This document shows positions 7,298-7,997 of a DNA stretch of 7,997 bases, piece after piece. The DNA comes from an uncultured Bacteroidota bacterium (GTDB lineage Bacteria; Bacteroidota; Bacteroidia; Bacteroidales; SZUA-534). The stretch's first letter is position 1. The number at the start of each line of letters is the position of its first letter. The notes beneath the pieces were generated by a model, which saw only the letters and a list, made by a program, of their open reading frames with translations, searched no databases and had not been told where the DNA came from. The stretch covers positions 1-7,997 of the forward strand of contig CALABN010000198.1 of assembly GCA_937885735.1 (NCBI GenBank), read 5' to 3'. A program made the position numbers and the translations under genes.

Positions 7298-7303
7298 GTT
7301 TTC
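7276..7303. promoter_or_regulatory. candidate TetR operator, 10-bp perfect inverted repeat
   Basis: GAAAACTTTT (7276-7285) and AAAAGTTTTC (7294-7303) are perfect inverted arms around an 8-base centre. The repeat directly abuts the -7 element and covers the whole spacer and the -33 element of the tetR promoter, where a bound dimer pair would block RNA polymerase. The 28-bp length suits a TetR-family site. Assignment to the adjacent regulator is inference. Confidence 0.65.
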
Positions 7304-7600
7304 TTGTGCAAATTATTAAAATACCTTTATCAACAGGCTGATTTTATCGATTAGTGTTATGTGAATGAGGTTGAAAATCAACATTCTATTTTATAGGCTT
7401 GTTTTACCGAAACGTTTGCGCGAAACGGTCGCAAATCTTCAACTTAGACAGCCATTCGCACGGCCGCAAACGCGGAAAGTTTTCGCTTTTAGGTAAGGTA
7501 TATTGCGCAATATATACGTTTTGACAGGAAAATGTCTGCCGAAAATGAACAAAAATCAATGCCGTTTGTTATTCAGTCGTCAACCATAAATTGTAGCGCT
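7304..7600. other. intergenic region between divergent tetR and sensor gene
   Basis: No convincing gene is seen here. The left part (7304-7400) is AT-rich and contains an imperfect bulged hairpin, GAATG (7363-7367) with CATTC (7382-7386) around TTGA-AAA-TCAA (7371-7381), without a T tract. The middle (7405-7490) is a GC-rich patch of short repeats. The right part holds a 16-bp palindrome and a possible promoter. From 7532 the sensor reading frame is already open, so the last 69 bases could be coding if an upstream start is used. Confidence 0.6.
7499..7514. promoter_or_regulatory. perfect 16-bp palindrome upstream of the sensor gene
   Basis: TATATTGCGCAATATA is a perfect palindrome with no spacer. 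It directly abuts TACGTTTTG (7515-7523), which resembles the Bacteroidota -7 element TAnnTTTG with one extra T, so it would sit between -33 and -7 of a rightward promoter. This makes it a plausible operator for the sensor gene. No -33 element is clear, only a T-rich CTTTTAGG near 7486-7492. Confidence 0.45.
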
Positions 7601-7997
7601 ATGTTATCTAAAATTGTTACAAAATCCCTGGCTTTTGGGACCAAGACTATTCAGGGCAAGCTGCTTCGCGTCATACTGCCCATTGTCGGCATCCTTTTAT
7701 TTGTGATGATGATTGTCAGTTACAGGCTGACGGTCAACACTCAGAACAATACATCTAAACGGTATGTTGTTGAGATTGCCAAGCGTAGTTCTGTTGAAGT
7801 GTCGTCAAAACTGGATGCGTTACGTATCGAACTTGAAAGCATTGCCGACAGGCTGGAACTAAAGTCAATGGTGTGGGCAGATATGCAGGATTTCCTTGCC
7901 CGTCAGTTCATTCGCGACTCTTCAATGTACAGTATGCTGTTTGTGGTTATGCCTGACGGCGAATATTATGTTGCGGGTAAGGGCCTGATTGAAGGTA
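7601..7997 (+). CDS. membrane-anchored sensor protein with probable Cache-type periplasmic domain (N-terminal part)
   Basis: An open frame runs from here off the right edge; 132 codons are visible. After about 20 basic and polar residues comes one hydrophobic helix (about 21-42, LLRVILPIVGILLFVMMIV). Next are a long amphipathic helix (about 45-86), a second helix (MVWADMQDFLARQF, 90-103) and a strand pair (SMLFVVMPDGEYYVAGKG, 111-128). This order is typical of the start of a double-Cache ligand-binding domain as found in histidine kinases, chemoreceptors and phosphatase or cyclase sensors. The output domain is beyond the window, so the signalling type is unknown. In-frame ATGs also exist at 7532 and 7559; 7601 is chosen because it leaves a short cytoplasmic N-terminus and room for a leader after the promoter-like element at 7515-7523. 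Divergent from tetR, it could be unrelated to efflux. Confidence 0.75.
   Translation, partial: MLSKIVTKSLAFGTKTIQGKLLRVILPIVGILLFVMMIVSYRLTVNTQNNTSKRYVVEIAKRSSVEVSSKLDALRIELESIADRLELKSMVWADMQDFLARQFIRDSSMYSMLFVVMPDGEYYVAGKGLIEG

Noticed and set aside
7363..7386. A hairpin that might be a terminator
   Set aside because: The stem is short, has a three-base bulge, and no T tract follows it; no gene ends nearby.
1..7997. CRISPR array, insertion sequence, tRNA, rRNA or phage gene
   Set aside because: No regularly spaced repeats, transposase motifs, terminal inverted repeats with target duplications, or structural RNA signatures were seen; the layout is a compact housekeeping-plus-efflux region.

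Overview
The window looks like chromosomal DNA of a Bacteroidota member, probably order Bacteroidales. The evidence is a TAnnTTTG-type promoter, starts without clear Shine-Dalgarno sequences, a lipoprotein periplasmic adaptor with a Bacteroidota-style lipobox, and protein sequences that read like Prevotella or Bacteroides proteins. Genus-level placement is inference.

Layout. The left edge (1-427, +) holds the C-terminal 141 residues of an ANL-family acyl-CoA ligase, most likely o-succinylbenzoate-CoA ligase (MenE) of menaquinone synthesis. A strong hairpin with a GCAA loop and A/T tracts on both sides (438-469) follows, and can terminate transcription from both directions. From 7240 down to 512 (all -) runs a compact five-gene unit: TetR-family regulator, TolC-family outer-membrane factor, lipoprotein membrane-fusion protein, RND inner-membrane pump, and a small PII-like protein. 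The gaps between genes are 21, 23, 35 and 2 bases. Upstream of tetR, a perfect 10-bp inverted repeat (7276-7303) abuts a TACTTTTG -7 element and is the obvious candidate operator. A mostly non-coding stretch (7304-7600) follows; it contains a GC-rich repeat cluster and a perfect 16-bp palindrome (7499-7514). The right edge holds the start of a divergently transcribed membrane sensor (7601 onward, +) with one transmembrane helix and the beginning of what looks like a Cache-type periplasmic domain.

How the genes fit together. The pump, adaptor and outer-membrane channel form a tripartite efflux system. Its proton relay (Asp-Asp in TM4, Lys in TM10, Arg in TM11) is of the drug/hydrophobe (HAE1) type rather than the heavy-metal type. 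The TetR protein probably represses the whole unit, including itself, from the single promoter at 7268-7297. The most unusual part is the last gene, a PII-like protein two bases after the pump stop codon. It suggests a cytosolic ligand sensor made in step with the pump and perhaps controlling it. I see no mobile elements, CRISPR arrays, tRNA or rRNA genes.
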